In this document: piece by piece, positions 1 through 7,114 of the stretch | How the letters are laid out: each line of letters opens with the position of its first letter | How positions within the stretch are numbered: the stretch's first letter is position 1 | Assembly: GCA_036489495.1 (NCBI GenBank) | Contig: DASXFR010000090.1 | Coordinates: 1-19,641 of the forward strand | DNA: 19,641 nt | Reading direction: 5' to 3' | DNA from: DASZIT01 sp036489495 | GTDB taxonomy: Bacteria; Actinomycetota; Acidimicrobiia; Acidimicrobiales; RAAP-2 | The notes under the pieces: model-generated | Databases searched by the model: none | Seen by the model: only the letters and a program-made list of their open reading frames with translations | What the model was told of the DNA's origin: nothing | Made by a program: the position numbers and the translations under genes

Positions 1-65
1 GCGCAACCTAACTGCATCGGGTAGGGGCGTCGAGTCCTTCTGCTCGGTGGCCTCTTGGATGCGGT

Positions 66-94
66 TCAGTTATGATAACTGATACGTGTTCTAG
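66..94 (+). promoter_or_regulatory. Putative P450 promoter with two overlapping operator palindromes
   Basis: A perfect 17-bp palindrome, TCAGTTAT-G-ATAACTGA, fills 66-82. Its centre contains TATGAT (71-76), a good -10 hexamer, though no convincing -35 is visible. Overlapping its right end, 79-94 reads CTGATAC-GT-GTTCTAG: the right half is a perfect copy of the half-site I recall for the mycobacterial steroid repressor KstR (TnnAACnnGTTnnA), and the left half has TAC in place of AAC. KstR controls CYP125 in mycobacteria, so the position fits, but the motif comparison is from memory. A regulator gene is not in the window. Confidence 0.5.
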
Positions 95-130
95 TTAGTA
101 ATGCGACACGGGGAGAGGGGGAGAATCCAC

Positions 131-1381
131 ATGGAGCTCCAGGACATCGACCTGAGCGACTCGAAGAACTTCGCCGATGGGGTTCCCCACCACTGGTTCG
201 CCCACCTGCGGCGCGAGGCCCCGGTCCAATGGCACCAGGACCCCAACGGGTTCGGCGACGGGTTCTGGTCGGTCACCGGCTACGACGACTGCGTGACCAT
301 CAACCGCGACTACGAGCACTTCTCCTCCGCCCGGGCCGCCGCCCTGTTCATCGACTCCGACGAGGAGACCCTGGCGTCGATGCGGCTGATGATGCTGAAC
401 ATGGACCCGCCCATGCACACCCGCTACCGGCGGCTGGTCTCCAAGGGATTCACCCCCCGGATGATCCGCGACCTCGAGGCCAAAGTGGTGGTCGCCACCG
501 ACGGGATCATCAACGGGATCTGCGAGACCGGGTCGGCCGACTTCGTCGAGCAGATCTCCGCCGAGCTGCCGCTGCAGGTGATCGCCGATCTGATGGGGGT
601 CCCCCAGTCCGACCGCCATCTGGTCTTCGACTGGTCCAACCACATGATCGGCTCCGAGGACCCCGAGTTCGCTACCTCGGCCGAGGCGGCCGAGCAGGCG
701 TCGATGGAGCTGTACGCCTACGCCGACGAGTTGTGCGAGAAGAAGCGGATCGATCCCCACGAGGACCTGTTCAGTGTGCTCACCCAGTCGGAGATCGACG
801 GCGACAGCCTCTCCCAGCTCGAGCTCGACCTCTTCTTCCTGTTGCTGTCGGTGGCCGGCAACGAGACCACCCGCAACCTCATCTCCGGGGCGATGGTGGC
901 GTTCTTCGACCATCCCGAGCAGTGGGACCGGCTACTGGCCGACCGCTCCCTGCTCCCCTCCGCCATCGAGGAGATGCTGCGCTACGTGACCCCGGTCATG
1001 CACTTCCGCCGCCAGGCGACCATGGACTGGGCGATTGGGGACCAGAAGATCTCCGAAGGGGACAAGGTGGTCTTCTGGCACACTTCGGCCAACCGGGACG
1101 AGTCGGTGTTCGGCCCGACCGCCGACCAGTTCGACATCGGCCGGAACCCCAACCACCACATCGCCTTCGGCGGCGGCGGTCCCCACTTCTGCCTGGGGGC
1201 CAACCTGGCCCGGATGGAGATCAAGGTGATGTTCGAGCGGCTGCTCGACCGTCTGCCCGACATCCGCCAGGCCGGCGACGAGCAGCACCTCCAGTCCAAC
1301 TTCATCAACGGGGTCAAGCACCTGCCGGTGTCGTTCGCCCCCTCGGCTCCGGTGTCGGTGTCCGCCGACGTCGGGTCGTAG
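131..1381 (+). CDS. Cytochrome P450, CYP125-like
   Basis: A soluble bacterial haem monooxygenase of 416 residues, the usual length. The I-helix oxygen-activation motif AGNETT is at residues 242-247, the K-helix ExxR is E281-M-L-R284, and the haem-binding loop FGGGGPHFCLG carries the thiolate ligand Cys354. The stretch around residues 145-185 (ELPLQVIADLMGVPQ and then WSNHMIGSEDPEF) closely matches CYP125, which oxidises the terminal side-chain carbon of cholesterol or cholestenone in actinobacteria. The family call is good; the substrate is inferred, since CYP124/CYP142 relatives act on similar lipids. The start at 131 is preferred over an in-frame ATG at 101 because a purine-rich GGGGAGAGGGGGAG ribosome site lies just upstream of 131. 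Ferredoxin and reductase partners are not nearby. Confidence 0.93.
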   Translation: MELQDIDLSDSKNFADGVPHHWFAHLRREAPVQWHQDPNGFGDGFWSVTGYDDCVTINRDYEHFSSARAAALFIDSDEETLASMRLMMLNMDPPMHTRYRRLVSKGFTPRMIRDLEAKVVVATDGIINGICETGSADFVEQISAELPLQVIADLMGVPQSDRHLVFDWSNHMIGSEDPEFATSAEAAEQASMELYAYADELCEKKRIDPHEDLFSVLTQSEIDGDSLSQLELDLFFLLLSVAGNETTRNLISGAMVAFFDHPEQWDRLLADRSLLPSAIEEMLRYVTPVMHFRRQATMDWAIGDQKISEGDKVVFWHTSANRDESVFGPTADQFDIGRNPNHHIAFGGGGPHFCLGANLARMEIKVMFERLLDRLPDIRQAGDEQHLQSNFINGVKHLPVSFAPSAPVSVSADVGS

Positions 1382-1421
1382 CTCGTTGCCCGCCGTCCAT
1401 CCCCACCCCGTGTTGTTCGAT

Positions 1422-1441
1422 CCCTATCGGATTCGATAGGG
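1422..1441. repeat. Perfect 8-bp inverted repeat between P450 and oxidoreductase
   Basis: CCCTATCG and CGATAGGG are separated by GATT. The repeat lies 41 bases after the P450 stop and 32 bases before the next start. No T-run follows, so it could be an actinobacterial terminator without a U-tail, an operator for the downstream gene, or an mRNA-processing hairpin. The sequence alone does not decide. Confidence 0.5.
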
Positions 1442-1472
1442 CCCCACCTCTTCCGGAAGCGGTCCTGTATCC

Positions 1473-2366
1473 ATGCGATTCCACCAAGCCGTGACATTCC
1501 TGGGCGCCGACGAGTCCCTCGCCCTGGCGGCGGCCAGCGACAAGATGGGCTACTCGGGCATCTACCTGTCCGACCATCTGTTCAACCCCAAGGACCTCAA
1601 GTCGCGCTACACCTATTCCAAGGCCCCGGACGGCTCGCCGTTCTGGGAGAAGGAGACGGCCTGGCCCGACCCGATGTGCCTGATCTCGGCCATGGCCGCG
1701 GTCACCACCAACCTGACCTTCACCACCGGGATCTACATCGCCCCGGTGCGCGACCTGATCACCGTGGCCAAGACGGTCGGCACCACCGCGGTGCTGTCCC
1801 ACGACCGGGTCCGGTTGGGCGTCGGGGTCGGATGGTGCGAGGAGGAGTACATCCAGACCGGGCAGGACTTCCACACCCGGGGCAAGCGGCTCAACGACAT
1901 GATCCCCGCCCTCCGGGCGATGTGGGCAGGAGGCTGGGTCGAGTACCACGGGCCCTACTACGACGTTCCCCTCTGCCAGATGAACCCCTCCCCCACCCTG
2001 CCGGTCCCGATCCTCTGCGGCGGCGATTCCGACGCCGCCATCCACCGGGCCACCACCCTCTGCGACGGGTGGATCAACACCGGATCGGTGACCCCCGACG
2101 TGGCCTTCGAACAGGTGGACCGGATCCAGGCCGCCCTCAAGGAGGTCGACCGATCGGCGGACGACTTCTCCATCTATCTGGCCGTCCGGGCCCTGCCCGA
2201 GGTCGACCTCTTCCGGCGATTCGAAGACCTCGGGGTCACCGACCTGCTCTGCGCGCCGTGGATGTCGGTGCGAGCCGCCGACGACGACACCCCGGAGACG
2301 ATGCAGGCGAAGCGGGTGGAGGCGAGCGAGCAGTTCGCCGAGCACATCATCGCCAAGATGGGCTGA
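1473..2366 (+). CDS. Luciferase-like (LLM class) oxidoreductase, probably F420-dependent
   Basis: A 297-residue TIM-barrel flavin or F420 enzyme of the bacterial luciferase-like family. Family landmarks are the barrel strand LGVGVGWCEEEY (residues 115-126), the YHGPYYDVP turn (158-166) and PVPILCGGDSDAAIHRA (177-193) followed by the CDGWI strand. The general shape fits the TIGR03619-type group of F420-dependent enzymes in actinobacteria; cofactor use is inferred from the group, not proven by a diagnostic residue. The gene follows the P450 on the same strand after about 90 bases that include a 20-bp inverted repeat, so cotranscription is possible but unproven. The ribosome site before the ATG is weak. 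The substrate is unknown; a redox step on a P450-derived lipid is a reasonable guess only. Confidence 0.85.
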   Translation: MRFHQAVTFLGADESLALAAASDKMGYSGIYLSDHLFNPKDLKSRYTYSKAPDGSPFWEKETAWPDPMCLISAMAAVTTNLTFTTGIYIAPVRDLITVAKTVGTTAVLSHDRVRLGVGVGWCEEEYIQTGQDFHTRGKRLNDMIPALRAMWAGGWVEYHGPYYDVPLCQMNPSPTLPVPILCGGDSDAAIHRATTLCDGWINTGSVTPDVAFEQVDRIQAALKEVDRSADDFSIYLAVRALPEVDLFRRFEDLGVTDLLCAPWMSVRAADDDTPETMQAKRVEASEQFAEHIIAKMG

Positions 2367-2498
2367 GACGGGTTCGGGGTGAAGTCGCTCCCCGGGTCTG
2401 ACCGCGGCTCGGCATCCTCAGCCTTCGATCCTCCCTCGCCAAGAGCGACTGGCCTAGGCTGCGCCGAGCACGCTGCCTACCAGCCTCGAGGGGATGCA

Positions 2499-4991
2499 AT
2501 GAGAACATCGCTTGGCCGTCGCGTCGGAGTCCTGGCCGGGAGTCTGTGTCTGGCCACCGTCGGGCTGGTGGCCGCCGGCACCGCCTCGGTGCTGGGGGCG
2601 TCGACCGCCGCCGCGGTGGTGCCGACCTCTGCCTGTCCGCCCCCGGTCGTGGTGGGCGACACCGCCACCGTCGACTGTCTCTACATCGCCCCCAACGGCG
2701 ACAATCTCAACCCGACCCAGACCTGGACCCCGCCCCCGGGAGTGACCAGTGAAACCGTGACCGCCTTCGGCGCCCAAGGCGGCGGTTCCGACGGGGGTGG
2801 CAACGGCGGCGAGGGTGGGGTCGCGATGGCCCCGATGACCGTGGCGGCCGGATCGACCCTGGACATCATCGTCGGCGGACAGGGCTCGGACGGCGCCGGT
2901 CCCAACACGGCGGCGCCCGGGGGCTACGGCGGTGGCGGGTTCGGCGGTCCCGGCAACGGGGCGGGTGGCGGTGGTGCGTCGACGGTCAGCAACGGCGTTT
3001 CGAACCTTCTGATCGCCGGTGGCGGTGGGGGCGGGGGCGGTTCCTCCTGCGGCGACAGCGGCGGTGCTGACGGCGGTCTTGGCGGAGGCATGAATGGGAC
3101 CGGAGGTTCGGCCTCGTGCGACGGGTCGAACGCCGGCGGTGGTGGCACCCAGGCCCTCGGTGGCGCGGCCGGCGGTAGCGGAGCCGGGGGCTCCACCGCC
3201 GGCACCTCAGGGTTGGGCGGCGACGGCGGATTTGCACCCTCCGTTGTCAGCACGGTCCCGGTCGCCGATGGCCCTCTGCCGTCGTGTGAAGGCAGCTGCA
3301 TCGGCGGCGGTGGCGGGGGCGGCGGGCTGTGGGGTGGCGGTGGTGGCGGAGCCGTCGGCAACATCCTGACCTCTCCTACCGGTGACGCGCCGGTGGCGGT
3401 TGGAGGTGGCGGGGGCGGCGGCGGTTCCGGCCTGATCCCCGACAGTGGCTCGTTCCCCAACTGTGCAGCGGGTCAGTGCACCGGAAACGGTGAAGTGGTG
3501 ATCACCTACACGCCCATTGGCACCAACCCGACCACCACCACGGTGGCGTCTTCCGAGAACCCGTCGGTTGTCGAAGACACGGTGACCTACACCGCCACCG
3601 TGGTCGCGCCGATTGAGGACGCGCCCAACTCCGACATCATCGAAGGGGTTCCGGGCGGCTCGGTGGAGTTCTTCGATGGCGAGACACCGATCCCGGGCTG
3701 CACGACGCAGCCACTCTCCGAGGAAGCCCCCGATACCGCCACCTGCTCGGTGACCTACAACACGCTGGACGGGGACCCCCACCCGATCACCGCCGCCTAT
3801 CTGGGGGACCCGGTCTTCGCCCGCTCGACGTCGGTGGTCCTGTCCCAGGTGGTCCTCGGGCCCGGTGGGGTCCCCGCCCCGACCACCATCACCATCACTT
3901 GCGCTCCCAACCCGTCGACCCCGGGGCAGACAGTGACTTGTACCGCCACGGTGACGTTCCCGACTACCGGTTCCGGTGCCCACACCGGGACGGTGACGAT
4001 CTTCGACAACGGGGCGCCCATCCCCGGCTGCATCAACCTTCCCATCGGGGGTAGCCCGCCCTATACCGCCACCTGCACCACCAGCTTCGGAGGTCCGACC
4101 GGCGCGGTTCGCCCGGTGTCCGCGCACGCGGTGGCGACCCAGCACTCGGTCACCGCCTCATACAGCGGCAACGTCGTGTTCGAGCCGTCTACCTCGGTGG
4201 CCTTCGTCCAAACGGTGGGTCCGCCCGGTACCGTGCCGTTCGGGTCCGGGTACCGGATGGTGGCCGCCGACGGCGGAGTCTTCTCGTTCGGCGGCCTCCA
4301 GACCCTGGGATCGATGGGTGGCCGTCCGCTCAACAAGCCGATGGTCGGCATGGCCACTGCTGACCAGGGTGGCTACTGGCTGGTGGCCTCCGACGGAGGC
4401 GTCTTCAACCTCGGCGACGCCCGCTTCTTCGGCTCGACCGGCGCGTTGCCCCTGAACCAGCCCATCGTCGGGATGGCATCCACGCCCGACGCCGGTGGGT
4501 ACTGGCTGGTCGCCTCCGACGGGGGCATCTTCGCCTTCGGGGACGCCGGCTTCTACGGATCCACCGGCGCCCTGCACCTGAACATGCCGGTGGTGGGGAT
4601 GACGGCCACCCCCGACGGTCGTGGGTACTGGCTGGTCGCCTCCGACGGCGGGATCTTCGCCTTCGGCGACGCCACCTTCTTCGGCTCCACCGGGTCGCTC
4701 CACCTCAACAAGCCGGTGGTGGGAATGGCGTCCTCGGGCTTCCCGGGCGGGTACTGGCTGGTCGCCTCCGACGGCGGCATCTTCGCATTCGGTGGGGCCA
4801 GGTTCTTCGGCTCGACCGGCGCACTGACGCTGAACAAGCCGATCGTCGGCATGGCCACCAGCCCCGGCAGTAGCGGTTACTGGCTGGCCTCTTCCGACGG
4901 CGGCATCTTCGCCTTCGGCGGAGCGGCCTTCGCCGGCTCGCTGGCCGGGCTCCCCCTCAACGCGCCGATCGTGGGCATCACCGGGGACTAG
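2499..4991 (+). CDS. Large secreted protein: Gly-rich region, Ig-like domains, YWLVASDGG repeats
   Basis: An 830-residue exported protein of unknown function. It has an N-terminal signal peptide (RR near residues 7-8, hydrophobic core about 11-38, probable cleavage near 39-45) and a glycine-rich domain of roughly 70-340 that opens with a TWTPPPGVTSETVTAFGAQGGG-type strand typical of secreted Gly-rich domains. Two Big_3-like Ig domains follow (about 343-450 and 461-572), each with TYTATV/TCTATV and TVTIFD-type strands. Six tandem 42-residue repeats complete it (584-830), with consensus GYWLVASDGGIFAFGDA, then FFGSTGALxLNxPIVGM. The repeats resemble a beta-propeller-like or solenoid module often seen in secreted actinobacterial proteins. 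There is no LPXTG motif or C-terminal anchor, so the protein is probably released or held by its domains. The start at 2499 follows GAGGGG and directly precedes the signal peptide; a longer in-frame start at 2379 lacks these. Confidence 0.88.
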   Translation: MRTSLGRRVGVLAGSLCLATVGLVAAGTASVLGASTAAAVVPTSACPPPVVVGDTATVDCLYIAPNGDNLNPTQTWTPPPGVTSETVTAFGAQGGGSDGGGNGGEGGVAMAPMTVAAGSTLDIIVGGQGSDGAGPNTAAPGGYGGGGFGGPGNGAGGGGASTVSNGVSNLLIAGGGGGGGGSSCGDSGGADGGLGGGMNGTGGSASCDGSNAGGGGTQALGGAAGGSGAGGSTAGTSGLGGDGGFAPSVVSTVPVADGPLPSCEGSCIGGGGGGGGLWGGGGGGAVGNILTSPTGDAPVAVGGGGGGGGSGLIPDSGSFPNCAAGQCTGNGEVVITYTPIGTNPTTTTVASSENPSVVEDTVTYTATVVAPIEDAPNSDIIEGVPGGSVEFFDGETPIPGCTTQPLSEEAPDTATCSVTYNTLDGDPHPITAAYLGDPVFARSTSVVLSQVVLGPGGVPAPTTITITCAPNPSTPGQTVTCTATVTFPTTGSGAHTGTVTIFDNGAPIPGCINLPIGGSPPYTATCTTSFGGPTGAVRPVSAHAVATQHSVTASYSGNVVFEPSTSVAFVQTVGPPGTVPFGSGYRMVAADGGVFSFGGLQTLGSMGGRPLNKPMVGMATADQGGYWLVASDGGVFNLGDARFFGSTGALPLNQPIVGMASTPDAGGYWLVASDGGIFAFGDAGFYGSTGALHLNMPVVGMTATPDGRGYWLVASDGGIFAFGDATFFGSTGSLHLNKPVVGMASSGFPGGYWLVASDGGIFAFGGARFFGSTGALTLNKPIVGMATSPGSSGYWLASSDGGIFAFGGAAFAGSLAGLPLNAPIVGITGD
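4248..4988 (+). repeat. Six tandem 126-bp coding repeats (YWLVASDGG type)
   Basis: Copies begin at 4248, 4371, 4497, 4623, 4749 and 4875. Apart from the first interval of 123 bp, the period is exactly 126 bp (42 codons). Copies 3 to 5 are the most alike at the DNA level; the first (GYRMVAADGG) and last (GYWLASSDGG, then AGSLAG) have diverged, as expected for end-capping repeats. This is protein repeat structure within the secreted protein gene. Confidence 0.92.
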
Positions 4992-5029
4992 CGGGACGGC
5001 CGTTCAGGCCCGATCGACGGTTTGTCGAC

Positions 5030-5062
5030 AGGCCTAGGTCTTGCGGACCGAGAGGCCTAGGT
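5030..5062. repeat. Short direct repeat AGGCCTAGGT, two copies
   Basis: AGGCCTAGGT occurs at 5030-5039 and again at 5053-5062, a 23-bp period. The second copy covers the stop codon of the PIN-domain toxin. Nearby, TCGAC-GGTTT-GTCGA (5014-5028) can form a small hairpin. This stretch separates two converging genes, so termination is the likeliest role, but the pairing is weak. Confidence 0.4.
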
Positions 5063-5476
5063 GCGACCGACGACCTCGATGGCTCCGTCTAAGCGTGTTG
5101 CTACCCCGGCAGGCCAATGCGCATCCGTAGTCAGCAATCGACCGGCTCGAAGAATGATGGCGGTCGCGACAACCAGGGCATCCGGCAACCGGATACCGCA
5201 AATAGCTCGAAGCGCCGCCGCTTCGCGGGCAATTGGTTCGTCGATCGTCACAATCTCAACGACGAGGGCCCCAATGAGCCCGTCGACAGTGGCTATCGCA
5301 TCTACCCCGCGTCTGGAAGGCCCGACGAGGATCTCGGATAGGGCAGAAGCCGGCAGTGCAAGGTCGACGTGCTCCTCTTCTGCTGTCCGCAAGGCCTGCG
5401 ACGCTGGAATGTGATGGGCATCTCCGTCGTCGAGAACGCCAATGAGCACGCCGGCGTCGAGAACCGTCAGTCCCAT
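5057..5476 (-). CDS. vapC: VapC-like PIN-domain ribonuclease toxin (paired with AbrB antitoxin)
   Basis: A 139-residue PIN-domain protein, the toxin of a type II module that would cleave RNA using a metal-ion site. The four acidic positions expected of the fold are present: D7 in VLDAGVLI, E48 in LSEIL, D99 in RLPDALVVATA and D118 in TTDAHW. The start codon lies inside the end of the antitoxin gene (10-base overlap), the standard arrangement for coupled antitoxin-toxin translation. The protein is complete with no missing catalytic residue, so an active toxin is expected. The specific RNA target (tRNA or rRNA in known VapCs) cannot be read from sequence. Confidence 0.88.
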   Translation of the reverse strand: MGLTVLDAGVLIGVLDDGDAHHIPASQALRTAEEEHVDLALPASALSEILVGPSRRGVDAIATVDGLIGALVVEIVTIDEPIAREAAALRAICGIRLPDALVVATAIILRAGRLLTTDAHWPAGVATRLDGAIEVVGRT

Positions 5477-5760
5477 TCATCCCGCAAACGTTCGAGTTCG
5501 TCGCGGTCCCAGACTCCAGTCAGGACACCTGCGTAGGCATCAACTGCACTTTCAACCTTCTCGAGGAGTACTTTGCCCGTCCCCAGCGGCTTAGCCTGTA
5601 GGCGATCTCCGACAGCAAAACCGGCTCCTTCAAACGCGGAGGCCGGGATTGTTACCTGGTGTTTGGCGCTGATCTTGGTACTCCACCTGGCAGCTTTCCG
5701 CCCGGACCGACCAACCAGACCTTTAGGACGTTCTTCGTAACTCTTTACTTCTTTGTCCAT
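5467..5760 (-). CDS. AbrB/MazE-type (SpoVT-AbrB fold) antitoxin
   Basis: A 97-residue antitoxin. Residues 26-70 form a swapped-hairpin AbrB DNA-binding domain (KISAKHQVTIPASAFE, then GDRLQAKPL and GKVLLEKVE), and the acidic C-terminal tail (VWDRDELERLRDEWD) is the likely toxin-neutralising part. It precedes and overlaps the PIN toxin gene and probably represses its own operon. No Shine-Dalgarno sequence precedes the ATG at 5760. Instead, a TAGTCT -10-like hexamer sits six bases upstream, so a leaderless mRNA starting at the ATG is likely. No alternative downstream Met exists before the DNA-binding domain. Confidence 0.85.
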   Translation of the reverse strand: MDKEVKSYEERPKGLVGRSGRKAARWSTKISAKHQVTIPASAFEGAGFAVGDRLQAKPLGTGKVLLEKVESAVDAYAGVLTGVWDRDELERLRDEWD

Positions 5761-5774
5761 AGGTAAAGACTACC
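5761..5774 (-). promoter_or_regulatory. Putative autoregulated promoter of the AbrB/PIN module
   Basis: Reading the minus strand, TAGTCT (5772-5767) is followed by six bases and then the ATG at 5760, placing transcription start at or near the start codon. The hexamer lies inside an inverted repeat GGTA-N5-TACC (5762-5774), a plausible binding site for the antitoxin. No convincing -35 is visible. The remaining bases to 5865 show no other clear signal. Confidence 0.4.
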
Positions 5775-5865
5775 GTAAGATCCCTGGGTCCGGGTCTTTT
5801 CGCTGAATATATGTCCGTTGAGACCATGGAGTCATGCTCCCTCCCGGGCGCCTACTGCCGGTCGC

Positions 5866-7035
5866 TCAGCGCGGGGCCCGGGGCATCCCGAGGCCGACCA
5901 TGGCGATGATGTCGCGCTGGATCTCGTTGGTCCCGCCACCGAAGGTGAAAATGGTCTGGCTCCGGGAATTGCGCTCGAGTCGGCCCTGCAGAACGGCGCC
6001 GGGCGAGCCCTCGGGAAGGTAGCCGCCCTGGCCGACCACCTCGAGGAGCAGCCGGTAGATCTCCAGGGCCAGTTCGGTGCCGTAGACCTTGGTGGCGGAG
6101 GCGTCGGCCGGGTTCAGTCCTTTGTCGGCCGCCCAGGCCACCTTCCAATTGAACAGCTTGAGCACCTCGATCTTGGCGTGGACCCGGGCCAGGTGGACCT
6201 GCACCCACTCGTGGTCGATGACCCGGCGCCCGTTGGCCAGCTTCTCTTGTTGGGCCCACCGTTGGACCTCGACCAGGCTGCGCAGCAGTCCAGAGGCCGG
6301 GCAGATGGCCACCCGCTCGTGGTTGAGCTGGTTGGTGATGAGCTTCCATCCCTGGTTCTCAGTGCCGACCAGGTTGTCGGCGGGGACCCGGACATCGTCA
6401 TAGAAGGTGGTGCTGGTGAAGTCGCCGGCGGTGGTGGCCAGTGGTGACCAGTCGAACCCCTTGGCATCGGTGGGGACGATGAACACCGACAGTCCTTTGT
6501 GCTTGGGCGCCTCCGGATCGGTCCGGGCCGCCAGCCAGACGTAATCGGCGTACTGGATGGCGCTGGTGTAGAGCTTCTCGCCGGTGATCACGTACTCGTC
6601 GCCGTCCCGAACCGCTCGGGTGGTGAGCGACGCCAGGTCAGTGCCGGCCGACGACTCGGTGTAGCCGATGGAGAAGTGCACTTCGCCGCGGAGGATGCCG
6701 GGCAGGATCCGGTCCTTCTGCTCTTGGGTGCCGAGGGACATCAAGGTGGGCCCGACGCTGTTGAGGGTCAGGAGCGGGAGCGGAACCCCGGCCCAGTGCG
6801 ACTCTTCCACGAAGATCATCTGGTCGATCGGTCCTCGGGCCTGTCCGCCGTACTCAACCGGCCAACCCAGTCCCAGCCAACCGTCCTGGCCCATCCTCCG
6901 GATGTAACGCTTGTAGGGCGAGTTGTCGTCGGTGACCGCGTCGTCGGTCCCCTCCACCTCGTCCACCAGACGGACGAAGTAGGACCGCAACTCGTCTTTT
7001 AGTTCCTCTTGCTCGGCGGTGAAGGCCAGCTGCAT
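5866..7035 (-). CDS. Acyl-CoA dehydrogenase, FadE26/IVD-like active site layout
   Basis: A 389-residue FAD flavoenzyme (usual length 380-400) that would introduce an alpha,beta double bond into an acyl-CoA. The N-terminal helical domain is at about 1-115, the beta domain begins with IGYTESSAGTDLA (123-135), and the C-terminal helical domain carries FGGGTNEIQRDIIA (365-378). The position that holds the catalytic glutamate of medium-chain enzymes (EGT) is glycine (G367), but NHERVAI supplies E240, matching the helix-G base of isovaleryl-CoA dehydrogenase and of actinobacterial sterol side-chain enzymes such as FadE26. Some of these work as heterotetramers with a second FadE; no partner gene is here. 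The start at 7035 follows GAGAGG; an earlier in-frame ATG at 7095 lies inside the operator region and is unlikely. Confidence 0.9.
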   Translation of the reverse strand: MQLAFTAEQEELKDELRSYFVRLVDEVEGTDDAVTDDNSPYKRYIRRMGQDGWLGLGWPVEYGGQARGPIDQMIFVEESHWAGVPLPLLTLNSVGPTLMSLGTQEQKDRILPGILRGEVHFSIGYTESSAGTDLASLTTRAVRDGDEYVITGEKLYTSAIQYADYVWLAARTDPEAPKHKGLSVFIVPTDAKGFDWSPLATTAGDFTSTTFYDDVRVPADNLVGTENQGWKLITNQLNHERVAICPASGLLRSLVEVQRWAQQEKLANGRRVIDHEWVQVHLARVHAKIEVLKLFNWKVAWAADKGLNPADASATKVYGTELALEIYRLLLEVVGQGGYLPEGSPGAVLQGRLERNSRSQTIFTFGGGTNEIQRDIIAMVGLGMPRAPR

Positions 7036-7085
7036 CGGCACCTCTCGTTCTCGGGCACCATAACAACCGGCGAGCCTTACCCGTA

Positions 7086-7114
7086 TGTAGCACATTGTAT
7101 GCTACAATGTGACT
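7086..7114. promoter_or_regulatory. Nested palindromic operator and likely divergent promoter
   Basis: Two palindromes overlap. TGTAGCA-N7-TGCTACA occupies 7086-7106. CACATTGTA-TGC-TACAATGTG, a perfect 9-bp repeat, occupies 7091-7111. Their centres are 5 bp apart. The second contains a -10-like TACAAT on each strand: plus 7103-7108, facing the antitoxin gene, and minus 7099-7094, facing the acyl-CoA dehydrogenase gene. The plus-strand hexamer lies six bases before the GTG at 7115. TGTA/TACA half-sites are known for YefM/Phd-type antitoxin autoregulation, so antitoxin binding here is plausible and could affect both directions. Confidence 0.6.

Noticed and set aside
95..913. Long minus-strand open frame (272 codons) opposite the P450
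   Set aside because: It is the antisense frame of a GC-rich gene; its translation is a repetitive Val/Gly/Asp/His-rich sequence with no domain, and the P450 on the plus strand has all its motifs.
229..1494. Plus-strand 421-codon frame overlapping the P450
   Set aside because: Arg/Pro-rich out-of-frame reading of the P450 gene; no recognisable fold and no ribosome site.
1314..2345. Minus-strand 343-codon frame opposite the first oxidoreductase
   Set aside because: Shadow of the oxidoreductase gene with low-complexity Gly/Asp/Val/His composition.
2780..3440. GGCGGTGGC-type repetitive DNA considered as a structural or regulatory repeat
   Set aside because: It is in-frame Gly-rich coding sequence downstream of a signal peptide; irregular spacing and codon logic explain it.
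2924..4145. Minus-strand Pro-rich and Arg/Gly-rich frames opposite the secreted protein
   Set aside because: The poly-Pro translation is simply the complement of the glycine-rich coding repeats.
4248..4988. 126-bp tandem repeats considered as a CRISPR array or mobile repeat
   Set aside because: There are no unique spacers, and the period is a whole number of codons within one open frame encoding YWLVASDGG units.
5818..7002. Plus-strand frames of 209 and 167 codons opposite the acyl-CoA dehydrogenase
   Set aside because: Antisense shadows; the dehydrogenase motifs on the minus strand account for this stretch.
7086..7111. Palindromes considered as a recombination or attachment site
   Set aside because: There is no integrase, no flanking direct repeat, and their position on the antitoxin start fits an operator much better.
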